A stretch of 64,000 nucleotides of DNA. Source: an uncultured Chlorobiaceae bacterium (GTDB lineage Bacteria > Bacteroidota > Chlorobiia > Chlorobiales > Chlorobiaceae). The notes under the pieces were generated by a model that did no database searches, was not told the origin of the DNA, and was given only the letters and a program-made list of their open reading frames with translations. A program made the position numbers and the translations under genes. The stretch lies in the NCBI GenBank assembly GCA_903866255.1, contig CAIPMW010000058.1, positions 30,226 to 94,225 on the forward strand, given 5' to 3'. This document shows positions 29,782 through 39,972 of the stretch, in pieces (the stretch's first letter is position 1; each line of letters starts with the position of its first letter).

Positions 29782-30804
29782 ATGGTATGTAAAAAAACAT
29801 TTTTGCCAGTCCCGTTGCTGACTGGCGCCATCATTGTGCTGACAATAGTGGCGTCCTTTTTGTTCCTTCCGGGGCTCAGTACCTCATCCCGCATTACCCG
29901 CCTCACGGTACACCGGGGAACGGGATTCAGAACCATTCTTGGGGAGTTACATCGTAATGGCACTATTACAGAGACATGGCCTTCTCTTCTGACCGCAAGT
30001 CTTGTTCCAAAACTGCACAGTATCAAGCCAGGAAGATATATCATACCGCCGGGCATGTCGAATTTCGGACTTTTGTACTATTTGCACAGTCATCCGCAGG
30101 ATGAGGTTCGAGTGACTCTCCCCGAGGGACTTGACCTCAGTCATATTGCCAGAATACTCTCAAGGAACCTTGACATTGATTCCACCGGATTTATGGTTGC
30201 GGCATCCGACCAAAAAATGCTGGCGAAGTACGGCATTGCAGCCACCAATGCTGAAGGGTATCTCTTCCCCGGAACGTATAACTTTGCCTGGGCAAGCACA
30301 CCCCGTGAAGCAGCAGTATTTCTTATCGGCAGATTCAACCACTTTTACACCGACAGTCTGAAAAATGTTGCCTCCAGAAGAGGGCTGAACACAGTCAGTT
30401 TGCTGACCCTTGCTTCTATAGTTGAGGCTGAAACCCCGCTTGACGCGGAAAAACCTGTCGTCGCCAGTGTCTATCTCAATCGGTTGAAAACAAAAATGCG
30501 CCTGCAGGCAGATCCAACCGTACAGTATGCCCTGGGGGGAACAGCCAGAAGACTTTACTACAAAGACCTTGGAGCAGATTCACCCTACAACACCTATCGT
30601 CATCACGGGCTGCCGCCCGGACCTATCTGCAACCCGGGCGCCGCATCAATTCTTGCTGTACTGAACCCGGCGGAGAGCAGATTGCTCTACTTTGTCGCGA
30701 CCGGAAAAGGTGGACATTACTTTGCAGAATCACTGGCAGAACATACTGCAAACATCAAAAAATATAGACAAGTACGGCGCAATACACCGCCAGACAGGAG
30801 GTGA
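29782..30804 (+). CDS. mltG: Endolytic murein transglycosylase MltG
   Basis: A 340-residue YceG-family enzyme that cuts nascent glycan strands at the membrane. An N-terminal membrane helix (residues ~8-30) leads to a LysM-like region, then the catalytic domain with LTLASIVEAET (its Glu is the catalytic residue), SVYLNRL, LQADPTVQYAL and YNTYRHHGLPPGPICNPG. Motifs and length are typical. Confidence 0.95.
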   Translation: MVCKKTFLPVPLLTGAIIVLTIVASFLFLPGLSTSSRITRLTVHRGTGFRTILGELHRNGTITETWPSLLTASLVPKLHSIKPGRYIIPPGMSNFGLLYYLHSHPQDEVRVTLPEGLDLSHIARILSRNLDIDSTGFMVAASDQKMLAKYGIAATNAEGYLFPGTYNFAWASTPREAAVFLIGRFNHFYTDSLKNVASRRGLNTVSLLTLASIVEAETPLDAEKPVVASVYLNRLKTKMRLQADPTVQYALGGTARRLYYKDLGADSPYNTYRHHGLPPGPICNPGAASILAVLNPAESRLLYFVATGKGGHYFAESLAEHTANIKKYRQVRRNTPPDRR

Positions 30805-30887
30805 GTAAGCAACAACATTTAAATATGTAGTATCAATTACATACATTGGAAAGACGTGTTATTTTATTAACTCACTCAATAAAAACA

Positions 30888-32081
30888 ATGCAGAAGAAGA
30901 GTTTGTGTGACATATCAACCCAGGGAAAACGGGTACTGATGCGTGTTGACTTCAATGTTCCCCTTGACGAGAACAAGAGAATTACCGACGACAAGAGAAT
31001 CGTTGAGTCTCTTCCCTCTATCAGAAAGGTACTTGACAGCGGCGGGCGACTTATTCTCATGTCTCACCTTGGAAGACCGAAAGGCAAGGTCAATCCCGAA
31101 TACTCGCTTGCTCCGGTAGCATCGCGGCTGGCCGAGCTGATCGAATGTCCGGTTACCATGGCAAAAGATTGTATCGGCATTGAGGTTATGCAACAGGTGC
31201 TTGCGATGCAGGATGGTGAGGTTCTCCTGCTTGAAAACCTGAGGTTTCACGCGGAGGAAGAGGCAAATGATCCGGATTTTTCAAGAGAGCTTGCTTCGCT
31301 TGGTGAGGTGTACGTGAATGACGCTTTTGGAACTGCACACCGTGCCCACGCGTCAACCGAAGGGATTACCCATTATGTACAGACCGCCGTTGCGGGATTT
31401 CTTATAGAAAGAGAGCTGCTCTATCTGGGAAAAGCTCTTCAGGAACCAGAACGACCATTTGTAGCTATTTTGGGTGGCTCCAAGATATCAGGAAAAATTG
31501 ATGTTCTTGAAAACCTGTTCAAAAAAGTTGATACCGTACTGATTGGCGGAGCCATGGTTTTCACCTTCTTCAAGGCGCAAGGGTATGCGATTGGTAAATC
31601 TCTGGTTGAGGAGAGCAAAATAGAACTTGCCCTTGCTATTCTTGAACAGGCAAAAGGCAAGGGCATAAAACTGCTCCTTCCGACAGATGTCATTCTTGCA
31701 CCAGCGGTCTCGGGAGATGTTGATTTTTACACCGACAAAATATCAAACATCCCTGAAAATATGATTGGTGTCGATATTGGCCCGGAAACGGCAGAGCTGT
31801 ACCGTAAGGAAATTCTTTCTGCACGGACTGTGCTCTGGAATGGCCCGATGGGTGTCTTTGAAATCGACAATTTTGCAGCAGGTACTATGGCCGTGGCACA
31901 AGCTTTGGCAGAGGCGACCATAAAGGGGGCAACAACTATCGTCGGCGGTGGAGATTCTGCAGCGGCTATTGCAAAAGCAGGCCTGGCCAAAGAGATCACC
32001 CATATCTCCACAGGTGGGGGCGCCAGCCTTGAATTCCTCGAAGGCAAGGATCTGCCGGGCATCTCAGCACTGAACGATTAA
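30888..32081 (+). CDS. pgk: Phosphoglycerate kinase
   Basis: Glycolytic/gluconeogenic and Calvin-independent carbon enzyme interconverting 1,3-bisphosphoglycerate and 3-phosphoglycerate. Seen are [63 protein letters not shown] and the nucleotide loop GGGDSAAAI. The ATG chosen gives 397 residues, the family norm; an in-frame TTG 42 bases earlier would add 14 non-family residues. Confidence 0.97.
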   Translation: MQKKSLCDISTQGKRVLMRVDFNVPLDENKRITDDKRIVESLPSIRKVLDSGGRLILMSHLGRPKGKVNPEYSLAPVASRLAELIECPVTMAKDCIGIEVMQQVLAMQDGEVLLLENLRFHAEEEANDPDFSRELASLGEVYVNDAFGTAHRAHASTEGITHYVQTAVAGFLIERELLYLGKALQEPERPFVAILGGSKISGKIDVLENLFKKVDTVLIGGAMVFTFFKAQGYAIGKSLVEESKIELALAILEQAKGKGIKLLLPTDVILAPAVSGDVDFYTDKISNIPENMIGVDIGPETAELYRKEILSARTVLWNGPMGVFEIDNFAAGTMAVAQALAEATIKGATTIVGGGDSAAAIAKAGLAKEITHISTGGGASLEFLEGKDLPGISALND

Positions 32082-32102
32082 AGGGGAACTATTACAGAGG
32101 CA

Positions 32103-32930
32103 ATGAACTACTCCCAGCCATACAGTCCCGGGGGCTTTGAATTTATGCCCCCGGCCATCAAAAGCATTATTCTAGTCAATGTCGCCGTTTTTCTGCTCCA
32201 GTTAACACCATTTGGAGAAACAATTTCTGCATTTTGCTCCTTGTGGCCTCTGGGTTCCGGCAATTTCAGAATCTGGCAACCGGTGACGTATATGTTTCTT
32301 CACGGCGGCATGACACATCTCTTCTTTAATATGTTTGCACTCTGGATGTTCGGGGCGGAGATAGAGAATCACTGGGGCACCCGTCAATTCAACATCTACT
32401 ATTTTGTCTGCGGTATCGGTGCAGGAATCATCAACCTGTTGGCCACCATGAACAGCCCTTATCCTACGGTTGGTGCCTCCGGCGCAATTTACGGTGTACT
32501 GCTTGCATTTGGCATGATGTTCCCAAACCGCTATATCTTTCTCTATTTTCTTTTCCCCGTCAAGGCAAAGTATTTCATTGCTGGCTATGCGCTCATTGAG
32601 TTTATCTCCGGTTTCGGCAGTCGCTCCATGGGAAGCGGCAGCAACATTGCCCACTTTGCGCACCTCGGTGGAATGCTGATCGGCTTTATCTTTATCAGCA
32701 TCAAAAGAGCAGAGTTATCACTCTCTGAATTACTCGACAAAGGACTTTCGACAGTACGGTCAGCCTCTAAAAAGAGAGCCAGACCGCGTCTTCATACGCA
32801 AAACAGGGTAGCGCCACCGGTTTCTGAAGCCGAGATTAATGCGATACTCGACAAGATTTCAGCGCATGGTTACGCATCATTAACCCCGGAGGAGCGCCGC
32901 AAACTGCTTAAGGCAAGCGGCAAAACGTAA
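32103..32930 (+). CDS. Rhomboid-family intramembrane serine protease
   Basis: A 275-residue protein with six membrane helices and a basic cytoplasmic tail. TM2 region has HLFFNMFALWMFG, the catalytic Ser lies in GASGAIYGV, and the paired His in HFAHLGGM. These are the Ser-His dyad motifs of rhomboids. The C-terminal 70 residues (ARPRLHTQNR ... EINAILDKISAHGYASLTPEERR) form the DUF6576-like short helical tail seen in Bacteroidota/Chlorobiota rhomboids. Substrate unknown. Confidence 0.9.
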   Translation: MNYSQPYSPGGFEFMPPAIKSIILVNVAVFLLQLTPFGETISAFCSLWPLGSGNFRIWQPVTYMFLHGGMTHLFFNMFALWMFGAEIENHWGTRQFNIYYFVCGIGAGIINLLATMNSPYPTVGASGAIYGVLLAFGMMFPNRYIFLYFLFPVKAKYFIAGYALIEFISGFGSRSMGSGSNIAHFAHLGGMLIGFIFISIKRAELSLSELLDKGLSTVRSASKKRARPRLHTQNRVAPPVSEAEINAILDKISAHGYASLTPEERRKLLKASGKT

Positions 32931-32937
32931 CCACTCT

Positions 32938-34377
32938 TCAGCGGTGGGCAAGCAACTCAAAACAGGCAACGCTCTCAATATGACTTGTATGCGGAAACAT
33001 ATCAACCGGCTGCACTGACACAAGCGTGTAGCCGTAAAGTGCAATCTCCTTGCCATCACGGGCGAGACTGGCAGGATTGCAACTGACATAGACGATTCTC
33101 TCTGGCCTGAGCCTCAACATCGTGGAAAGCGCTTTTGGGTGCATACCCGCCCTCGGGGGATCGGTGATGATCACCCGGGGAGCATCAAAAGCTTCAAGCG
33201 CCTCCAAAATGGAATGAAAATCCTTGAGATCAACCTTCAAAAATGCAGCATTACCGATACCGTTCAGTGTTGCATTGCTTCGGGCATCATTGATTGAACT
33301 CTCAACTACCTCCAAACCTATTGCTTGACGACAATGCTGAGCGAGAGTGAGAGTGATGGTTCCTGTGCCGCAATAGAGGTCATACACTGTATCTTCCGGA
33401 TTCAGCCGGGCAACCTCAAGAATGCTGCGATAGAGTAACTCTGCCTGCGAAGAGTTTGTCTGAAAAAATGAGTTGGCTGATATTCTGAAATCAAGTCCGC
33501 CAAGACGCTCGGTAATGTAGCCTGCACCACTGAGTGTATACTCCGCATCACCCGTTGCAACGTTGTTGTGTCGCTCAGTGACATTATTCACCACCGTCAG
33601 CTTCTCTGCATCCATACCCGCTTCGAGATGAACCCGGTAACGCTGCATCAACGCCTCATCATGCCATGAGGTGACAAGATTGACCATCACCTCCTCTTTG
33701 TTCTCGCTGAAACGGACAACCAGATTTCTCAAAAAACCGGTATGAGCCTTAGCTGCATAAGGGACCAAAGCATTGGTCATGGCAAACGAACGGGTCAATA
33801 CAAGTGCCCGGTTCATCACCTCCTTGGCAAGATAGCAGTAGTCGATATCGATCACTTTCTCAAAATTGCCGGGAGCATGAAAACCAAGTGCAAACTCTTT
33901 CGGGCGTGAAAGCTCGGCAAGCGAAAGCTCATCAGGCAGAAGATAGCGCATGTTCGAAAAAGAGAATTCAATCTTGTTTCGATAATAAAATGGTGTTGAA
34001 GCTGCTTGAGCCTGGTGAAGCGGTGGAGCCGAAAAGTCGCCAATATGCTCAAGCGCATCCTTCACCTTTTTCTGTTTGTATAGAAGCTGCGCCTCATAGC
34101 GAATATGCATAAGCTTGCACCCTCCACAAACACCAAAATATGCGCACAACGGGGTGGTTCTGTCTGATGATGGCTCCAGGAGCTCAACCAAAATAGCCTC
34201 AAGGTATCGCTGGCGCACTTTTTTTATCTTTGCAGAGACACGGTCACCAACAGCAAGCATACCACTGACCATCACTGCCATACCATTGTCAAGCCTGCCA
34301 AAGCATTGATCTTTTTCAGCAATATCCGCTACTGTCAACGTGAGAACATCACCTTTCGTGAAACGCTCTTCAGCCAT
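32938..34377 (-). CDS. 23S rRNA (uracil-C5)-methyltransferase, RlmD/RumA-like
   Basis: A 479-residue TrmA/RumA-family enzyme. An N-terminal TRAM domain (KGDVLTLTVADIAEKDQCF) is followed by the [4Fe-4S] cysteines CAYFGVCGGC (C-x5-C-x2-C) plus Cys in DYCYLAKE, the SAM site VYDLYCGTGTITL, and the catalytic Cys in VYVSCNPASLARD. The target is a uracil of 23S rRNA, U1939 being typical. The frame is open 50 codons upstream into the PAP2 gene, but the family-like N-terminus begins at the chosen ATG. Confidence 0.9.
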   Translation of the reverse strand: MAEERFTKGDVLTLTVADIAEKDQCFGRLDNGMAVMVSGMLAVGDRVSAKIKKVRQRYLEAILVELLEPSSDRTTPLCAYFGVCGGCKLMHIRYEAQLLYKQKKVKDALEHIGDFSAPPLHQAQAASTPFYYRNKIEFSFSNMRYLLPDELSLAELSRPKEFALGFHAPGNFEKVIDIDYCYLAKEVMNRALVLTRSFAMTNALVPYAAKAHTGFLRNLVVRFSENKEEVMVNLVTSWHDEALMQRYRVHLEAGMDAEKLTVVNNVTERHNNVATGDAEYTLSGAGYITERLGGLDFRISANSFFQTNSSQAELLYRSILEVARLNPEDTVYDLYCGTGTITLTLAQHCRQAIGLEVVESSINDARSNATLNGIGNAAFLKVDLKDFHSILEALEAFDAPRVIITDPPRAGMHPKALSTMLRLRPERIVYVSCNPASLARDGKEIALYGYTLVSVQPVDMFPHTSHIESVACFELLAHR

Positions 34378-34436
34378 AACCAACAGGATTAAAAGGTATT
34401 GATGAATATATTGTTTCTTCGCACCTGTTACGCCAG

Positions 34437-35033
34437 TTACTCTTGTGCTGCATAACGAATGAGGCGAGGTTGAAGAACATTCTTTAAAATCCAGGAATAG
34501 AAAAGATAGACCAGAGAGGCAGCCCAAACTCCAATGACCATACCCGCTAAAAGGTCGCCTGGATAGTGAACACCAACATAGGCACGGGACAAAGAGATCA
34601 GCAGGGCATACAGAATCATGATGCCCGTAAAGAGTTTTTCCACCATGACCCCTCGATGAAAAAAAATCCAGATCATTGACACAACGGCTGCGGAATTGGC
34701 CGCATGGGAAGAAGCAAACGAATAACTGCGGGGCTGATGCACAAGCAGACGGACATGTTCGAGGGCGAAGCAGGGACGGATACGCTGAACCAGAGGCTTG
34801 AGGACACTTGAAGTAACAAAATCTGAGAGGCCTAAAGAAAGAAGGGCAAGAAGAATGAGCAGAATGGCTGACTTCCCATCCCTGATAAAGACAAACAGAG
34901 CAACAAGAAAAAAAATATGAACAGAAAGATTGCTTTGTGTCAAAAAGACCATAAGATCATCGGCAGCAGGGTGAACCAGGCGAAGGTTCAGCAACCGGAA
35001 CAGCCACACATCAGCCCGCTCAATCAACTCCAT
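34437..35033 (-). CDS. PAP2-family membrane phosphatase
   Basis: A 198-residue membrane phosphatase with five to six helices. The three catalytic motifs are KPLVQRIRP (KxxxxxxRP), SFASSHAANS (PSGH-equivalent), and SRAYVGVHYPGD (SRxxxxxHxxxD). Family members dephosphorylate undecaprenyl pyrophosphate or phosphatidic acid. Its place beside yidC is eight bases away on the same strand; the substrate is undetermined. Confidence 0.88.
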   Translation of the reverse strand: MELIERADVWLFRLLNLRLVHPAADDLMVFLTQSNLSVHIFFLVALFVFIRDGKSAILLILLALLSLGLSDFVTSSVLKPLVQRIRPCFALEHVRLLVHQPRSYSFASSHAANSAAVVSMIWIFFHRGVMVEKLFTGIMILYALLISLSRAYVGVHYPGDLLAGMVIGVWAASLVYLFYSWILKNVLQPRLIRYAAQE

Positions 35034-35041
35034 AATGTTGC

Positions 35042-36799
35042 CTACCTTCTGGCTACCCCTTTTTTATGTTTCCTGTCAGAAGAAGAGGCACTCACCAGGC
35101 TCAGGTTCGGCATATCAGCAGCCGTTGTTGTTTTATTGATGTAAAACTGCTGAGCAACACTGAAAATATTGAACATCAGATAGTAGAGGCCAAGGCCAGC
35201 AGGCATATTGTTGAAAAAGAGAAGCATCATGGCCGGGAACATATACATCATCACCTTCATCTGGTCATTCGTCTGCGTTGTCGGGGTAATTTTCTGCTGC
35301 AAATAAACGGTAACAGCCATGAGAATCGGGAAAACAGCGATATGGCTCCCGTACATCGGGATTGCGAAACCAAAATCAAAGACAGAATCGGGTACCGAAA
35401 GATCTTTCGCCCAGAGAAATCCATGCTGACGCAGTTGGATTGATGAACGGAACACATAGAACATGGCAAAGAGAAGGGGCATCTGAAGCACTACGGGCAA
35501 GCATCCACCAATCGGGTTCACTCCCGCCTCCTTGTAAATGCGCCCCAGTTCACTCTGTAACTTTGCTGGATTATCCTTGTACTTATCCTGCAACTCCTTC
35601 AATACTGGCTGAAGAGCTGACATTTTCTTCATTGACTTTGTTGATGCTATTGAAAGAGGGTAAGTCACCAGCTTGATAAGGAAAGCAAAAATTATAATAA
35701 TAAGTCCATAATTACTTATAAACCCATTCATCCAGTTAAATACGGGAAGTATAATATACTCTGCAAATGGCCTGGTAAGCCAGTCCCACCCGAAGTCCAT
35801 AACCTTTTCAAGACTAACGTTCTGTGCCTTGACCGTGTTGTAGTCGAGTGGACCAAGATAGATTTTGAATGAATCGTTGAGGACAGTCCCTGTTGAAGGA
35901 ACGCCCATTTTCAGAGCCGCAACATAATTTTCAAACTCATTACCCGCCACCCTTTTACCATCAAGATAAATTCCGGCAGTATGGCCCTGCGGTATCAGGG
36001 CAACAACAAAATACTTGCTGTGCACAGCAACCCACTTCGCCTCACCTGACTGCTCTTCACGGTAGGGCTCATTCTCCTTGGTGGCATCAACCTTTACCTG
36101 ACTACCGCCAAGAAATGCACTTGCCCAAGTACTTTGAGCCTCATCCTGCCGATTCTTTTCGGAATAGGCCACTCCTCCATCCCACTGCAACTGATACTCA
36201 TTACCCGCAAGTTCGTTTGCGAATCCTGTCAACTTTACATCATAACCAACACTGTAACTATCGCCTCCAAAAACGTAGGTAATGTCGACCGCCTGCTGTG
36301 ACGTAATAGCGAGATGATAATGAAGTAAATACCTCTCCTTGCCTGTAATGGTTCGAAGAGTATCAAGAGAAGGAGCACTGAAATAGAGGTCACGCGTATC
36401 TATTTTTTTGCCTTCCCGAGTAAGAAAAAGGAGTGAAAGAGCACCATTTTTTCCATTGCTGACCAGATCAAATGCTTTGCGATTTCCGTCCAGATGCTTT
36501 TTCAGCACCAGAGACTTCAGTGTCGCCCCCTTCGATGATAATGTTGCGCGAAAAAGATCATTTTCAACGGTAAAAAGTTGCTCTTTACCAGCCGAAGATG
36601 GCGCAAACATGCCAAAATTATCGACAACAGGTAAAGTGGAGAGTGCAGTGTTTTCCTGTCTCTTCTGCTCCACTATTTCTGTATATACAGCCTTTTCCTT
36701 CTGTAAAGGTTTATTGGCCGGAGTCATGAACTGAAGCCAGACCATCATGATCACAGCTATTATTGACAGGCCGATTACCGAATTTCTATCCATGACCAC
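35042..36799 (-). CDS. yidC: Membrane protein insertase YidC
   Basis: A 585-residue Gram-negative-type YidC/Oxa1 insertase. An N-terminal helix ([19 protein letters not shown]) leads to a large periplasmic beta-sandwich domain (about 60-350), then the conserved five-helix core with [20 protein letters not shown], the coiled C1 loop ([20 protein letters not shown]) and [18 protein letters not shown]. The C-terminus is basic. Works with SecYEG or alone. Follows yidD by five bases. Confidence 0.97.
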   Translation of the reverse strand: MVMDRNSVIGLSIIAVIMMVWLQFMTPANKPLQKEKAVYTEIVEQKRQENTALSTLPVVDNFGMFAPSSAGKEQLFTVENDLFRATLSSKGATLKSLVLKKHLDGNRKAFDLVSNGKNGALSLLFLTREGKKIDTRDLYFSAPSLDTLRTITGKERYLLHYHLAITSQQAVDITYVFGGDSYSVGYDVKLTGFANELAGNEYQLQWDGGVAYSEKNRQDEAQSTWASAFLGGSQVKVDATKENEPYREEQSGEAKWVAVHSKYFVVALIPQGHTAGIYLDGKRVAGNEFENYVAALKMGVPSTGTVLNDSFKIYLGPLDYNTVKAQNVSLEKVMDFGWDWLTRPFAEYIILPVFNWMNGFISNYGLIIIIFAFLIKLVTYPLSIASTKSMKKMSALQPVLKELQDKYKDNPAKLQSELGRIYKEAGVNPIGGCLPVVLQMPLLFAMFYVFRSSIQLRQHGFLWAKDLSVPDSVFDFGFAIPMYGSHIAVFPILMAVTVYLQQKITPTTQTNDQMKVMMYMFPAMMLLFFNNMPAGLGLYYLMFNIFSVAQQFYINKTTTAADMPNLSLVSASSSDRKHKKGVARR

Positions 36800-36804
36800 T
36801 CACG

Positions 36805-37104
36805 TTATTTTTTATCAGAAACATCATTTTTACGTAAAGGAACAGGATCAAACCCGCCTTTTGAAAATGGATTGCAGCGAAAAACCCGCCAGACCGTCAA
36901 CCACAAAGCATAAAAAAAGTTATGACACCGAAAAGCCTCCAGTGCATAACTTGAGCATGTGGGGAAATATTTGCAGGATGGACCGATCAATGGAGAAATA
37001 AATGCGCGGTAGAATTTTATCAACACTATCGGTATACAATTAACAAACTGCCAGTGACTCATGCTATAACGGCTCCTTTGCCCAGTATAAACTTCTTCAG
37101 CCAT
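36805..37104 (-). CDS. yidD: Membrane protein insertion efficiency factor YidD
   Basis: A small amphipathic protein of the YidD family: [30 protein letters not shown] and [12 protein letters not shown] are diagnostic, here seen as consecutive shorter motifs [20 protein letters not shown] and GGFDPVP. The frame gives 99 residues; an internal ATG (MSHWQFVN, start 37062) gives 85 and is the likelier start. Lies between rnpA and yidC as in most bacteria. Confidence 0.93.
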   Translation of the reverse strand: MAEEVYTGQRSRYSMSHWQFVNCIPIVLIKFYRAFISPLIGPSCKYFPTCSSYALEAFRCHNFFYALWLTVWRVFRCNPFSKGGFDPVPLRKNDVSDKK

Positions 37105-37127
37105 AACCTAAAGCCAATCATAAGGAT

Positions 37128-37616
37128 TCAGGCAGGCGGCAGGCTTGCCATCAATTCCCTGATCTCGTCTCTGAAGGCCCCCAAACCAGGAAAATTCTTT
37201 CGTCTACTCATATAAATAAACGCGATACAGAGCTTTCTACCTGTTTCACCATCCTTATCGTATCGTGCATCACACGCTAATGAGGACCTCTCAAGACGGT
37301 AAGCCTCCCTCATCATCCTTTTAACCTTGTTACGCCTGACTGCCGAAGAGATTTTTTTTTTCCCCGCAGTGAAGAGGAGCAGTGCCGGAACTCCATCATG
37401 CAAGCGGTTTTCGGATTTCAGGGAAGCATACACTATTCTTAAAAAATCACCCCTTGCACTTTTTCCACCACTGAACAGTAACGAAATAAGCTCCCTTTTC
37501 CTCAAAATCTCATGCTTACGCAAAGAGTGCTGATGTGCTTTATCCAAAACCAGAAAAAAAAATCCTTTATCGAACAACAAAACAATAATTACTGGCCAGC
37601 CGTACCCATATCGCAA
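37128..37616 (-). CDS. rnpA: Ribonuclease P protein component
   Basis: Protein subunit of RNase P. The signature [14 protein letters not shown], with the upstream [15 protein letters not shown] and R-x-V-Y-A strand, identifies it. The ATG given overlaps rpmH by 28 bases and adds about 25 residues before the conserved start; in-frame TTG codons at residues 13, 14 and 24 are alternatives, and none has a well-spaced ribosome site, so the 5' end is uncertain. Overlap of rpmH and rnpA is known in some bacteria. Confidence 0.9.
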   Translation of the reverse strand: MRYGYGWPVIIVLLFDKGFFFLVLDKAHQHSLRKHEILRKRELISLLFSGGKSARGDFLRIVYASLKSENRLHDGVPALLLFTAGKKKISSAVRRNKVKRMMREAYRLERSSLACDARYDKDGETGRKLCIAFIYMSRRKNFPGLGAFRDEIRELMASLPPA

Positions 37617-37750
37617 CTTACCGTCAGCGAATGACGCCCCTTTGCCCTCCTTGCAGAGAGAACCTTTCGTCCATTCTTGGTAGACATCCTCTGCCTGAAA
37701 CCGTGCTTATTCCGTCTTTTTCTATTCCGGGGCTGATAGGTTCTTTTCAT
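37589..37750 (-). CDS. rpmH: 50S ribosomal protein L34
   Basis: A 53-residue, strongly basic protein beginning [18 protein letters not shown] and continuing [20 protein letters not shown], the L34 sequence. It is slightly longer than E. coli L34 because eight residues (CDMGTAGQ) follow the usual end. It is first in the rpmH-rnpA-yidD-yidC run, transcribed away from oriC. Confidence 0.97.
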   Translation of the reverse strand: MKRTYQPRNRKRRNKHGFRQRMSTKNGRKVLSARRAKGRHSLTVSCDMGTAGQ

Positions 37751-37952
37751 CGCTTATATACTCCAAACTTTATTTAAGATATATCAATATTCAAATTACA
37801 TGGCCACCAATTTAAAACAATTGATTACCAATAACAAATACTACCAGATTCTTCATGCAACTTCAGCTTCACCCACAAGCACCGCTCTTGCCTTGAACAA
37901 AACAAGATGTGTGTGTGGTAAAAATAATTCTCCCACCATAGCGCCTCAATAA

Positions 37953-37961
37953 TGTGGATAA
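37953..37961 (-). promoter_or_regulatory. DnaA box, exact match
   Basis: TGTGGATAA on the plus strand, i.e. TTATCCACA on the minus strand, the strongest consensus DnaA-binding nonamer. One base separates it from the 10-bp inverted repeat. Confidence 0.8.
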
Positions 37962-37962
37962 C

Positions 37963-37984
37963 TTGTTGATAAAATTATCAACAA
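37963..37984. repeat. Inverted repeat TTGTTGATAA/TTATCAACAA
   Basis: Two perfect 10-bp arms separated by AA, placed next to a DnaA box in oriC. The TTGATA/TATCAA core recurs in the spacer after dnaA. Confidence 0.85.
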
Positions 37985-38044
37985 CCAATAAACATGAGAG
38001 ATTTTGGCCTCCCGGAAAAGCAGAATAATGTTGACTACTTTTAT

Positions 38045-38053
38045 TTATACACA
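38045..38053 (+). promoter_or_regulatory. DnaA box, exact match
   Basis: TTATACACA on the plus strand, fitting the TTATNCACA consensus, just before the most AT-rich stretch of the region. Confidence 0.75.
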
Positions 38054-38236
38054 CCTTATATTATAATAAAATATAACTTTAGGATGTTGAAAACCTTATG
38101 TGTCAGTACTTGTGGATAGAAGCTTATTTTCATTACGGGAAATTATTTTTTATCCACTTAAAAAAACTAACTTGCCAACACAAAATGTTGATGGTGGTAA
38201 CAATACCAACAATTATCCCGCGATTTTTATTTATTT

Positions 38237-39712
38237 ATGGCAGAAGTTACGTCAGCAACAACTCAAAAACATGTGCCGACTCAGCCTGGTAAAAACAGCA
38301 CAATGGAACAGCAGGTCTGGGAGGCGTGCCTGAATACTATCAGAGAAAAAATTAATCCTCTGGCTTATAAAACCTGGTTTTTTCCAATCAAGCCATTAAG
38401 TTTTTCTGGCAGTGAACTGACCATTGAAGTCCCAAGCCAATTTTTTTATGAGTGGATAGAAGAGAATTACTCCTCTTTTTTGAAACAGGCGCTTAAAGAG
38501 GTGATAGGGCCAGATGCCCGGTTGATGTACTCTATTGTGATGGATAAATCACAAGGGCAACCTGTTACCATAGAGTTACCACATCGTAATGCAATACATG
38601 GTGATTTTATTTCAGCAACAAGGGATTCTGATATCAAGATAAAAAATAGTGCTGATTTTGAGCGTAATCTTGCACGTTTTGAGACACATTTAAATATAAA
38701 ATATACATTTGAAACATTGATCAGGGGAGATTGTAACTCACTGGCCTTTGCGGCAGCAAAAGCTGTAGCACAGAGTCCAGGACAGAATGCCTTTAATCCG
38801 CTGGTTATTTATGGTGGGGTTGGTCTTGGTAAAACACATATCATGCAGGCTGTTGGAAATAGTGTTCGTGAGAACAAACTCTCTGAAAGGGTATTGTATG
38901 TGTCAAGTGAAAAATTCGCCATTGACTTTGTAAATGCTATACAAAACGGTAAAATACAAGAATTTTCCTCCTTTTATCGATCAATTGATGTGCTTATTAT
39001 TGATGATATACAGTTTTTTTCAGGCAAAGAAAAAACACAGGAAGAGATTTTTCATATTTTCAACACTTTACATCAATCAAACAAACAAATAATTCTCTCG
39101 GCTGACAGACCTATAAAAGATATTAAAGGTATTGAAGATCGGCTCACTTCCCGCTTTAACTGGGGTTTGTCGGCTGATATTCAGCCTCCTGATTATGAGA
39201 CAAGAAAGGCTATTATTCTAAGTAAACTACAGCAGAGTGGAGTAAATCTTGATGATGTAGTTATAGAGTTTATTGCCACAAACATCACTGATAATGTAAG
39301 GGAACTTGAGGGATGTATTATCAAGTTACTGGCTGCACAATCTCTTGATAATAGAGAAATTGATCTGCAATTTACTAAATCAACCCTCAAAGATATTATC
39401 AGGCACACAGCAAAACAACTTACCCTTGATATCATTGAAAAAGCTGTTTGTTCTTATTTTTCAATAACATCCAATGACCTTAAAGGTAAATCAAAAAAGA
39501 AGGAGATCGCCACAGGACGTCAAATCGCCATGTATCTTTCGAAACTTCTTACAGACTCATCTTTAAAAACCATAGGCCTGCATTTTGGAGGAAGAGACCA
39601 CTCAACAGTGATCCATGCTGTGAATACGGTTAGTAAAAAGGTTGATACTATTGGGGAAGATCGAAAAAAAATAGAGGAAATCAGAAAGAGAATAGAGATC
39701 CTCTCTATGTAA
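38237..39712 (+). CDS. dnaA: Chromosomal replication initiator DnaA
   Basis: A 491-residue initiator. Domain I ([22 protein letters not shown]) binds helicase; domain III has Walker [12 protein letters not shown] and Walker [20 protein letters not shown] with the sensor region [14 protein letters not shown]; domain IV carries the DNA-binding signature [15 protein letters not shown]. The ATG used is preceded only by A/T runs; Met23 (MEQQVWEA) is an alternative start. It is followed by an unusually long 361-base spacer before dnaN. Codons are more AT-rich than in the dcw genes. Confidence 0.98.
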   Translation: MAEVTSATTQKHVPTQPGKNSTMEQQVWEACLNTIREKINPLAYKTWFFPIKPLSFSGSELTIEVPSQFFYEWIEENYSSFLKQALKEVIGPDARLMYSIVMDKSQGQPVTIELPHRNAIHGDFISATRDSDIKIKNSADFERNLARFETHLNIKYTFETLIRGDCNSLAFAAAKAVAQSPGQNAFNPLVIYGGVGLGKTHIMQAVGNSVRENKLSERVLYVSSEKFAIDFVNAIQNGKIQEFSSFYRSIDVLIIDDIQFFSGKEKTQEEIFHIFNTLHQSNKQIILSADRPIKDIKGIEDRLTSRFNWGLSADIQPPDYETRKAIILSKLQQSGVNLDDVVIEFIATNITDNVRELEGCIIKLLAAQSLDNREIDLQFTKSTLKDIIRHTAKQLTLDIIEKAVCSYFSITSNDLKGKSKKKEIATGRQIAMYLSKLLTDSSLKTIGLHFGGRDHSTVIHAVNTVSKKVDTIGEDRKKIEEIRKRIEILSM

Positions 39713-39846
39713 GGAATATCTCCTCTTTTTTTTAAGAGTTAGGGTATCAAGTTTTTTATGAGACTTAATAAATATCAGTATAAGTAGTTGATAATTAAAG
39801 TATTATTTATTATTGTTGATACTATGTTAAGTGAGTGTTGAATAAA

Positions 39847-39872
39847 TCTTGATAAGTAATATGTTATCAAGA
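39847..39872. repeat. Inverted repeat TCTTGATAA/TTATCAAGA
   Basis: Two perfect 9-bp arms around the loop GTAATATG. Arms contain the same TTGATA core as the oriC repeat upstream of dnaA. No T-run follows, so it is unlikely to be a terminator for dnaA. Confidence 0.7.
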
Positions 39873-39942
39873 GTGAGATTATAAGGGATAAAGTAATCAA
39901 CAAATAAAGAACAAGTTGAGTAGGGTAAAAAGATGGGTTATA

Positions 39943-39972
39943 AACATTTTTATTTACATGTAAATAAATGTT
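39943..39972. repeat. Inverted repeat AACATT..TATTTA-CATG-TAAATAAATGTT
   Basis: Twelve paired bases with a two-base bulge in the left arm, centred on CATG, in a nearly pure A/T context about 100 bases before dnaN. It could extrude as a hairpin or bind a dimeric protein; function unknown. Confidence 0.6.

Larger units (their letters stand above)
37751..38236. other. Chromosomal replication origin region (oriC), rpmH-dnaA spacer
   Basis: A 486-base, AT-rich gap between divergent rpmH and dnaA, the classic oriC site. It holds two exact DnaA boxes (TTATCCACA and TTATACACA), two boxes with one mismatch (CTATCCACA on the minus strand at 38111-38119; TTATCCACT at 38150-38158), a 10-bp inverted repeat beside the first box, and a very AT-rich run at about 38055-38081 (TTATATTATAATAAAATATA) that could be the unwinding element. 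Promoters for rpmH and dnaA must also be here. Confidence 0.8.
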
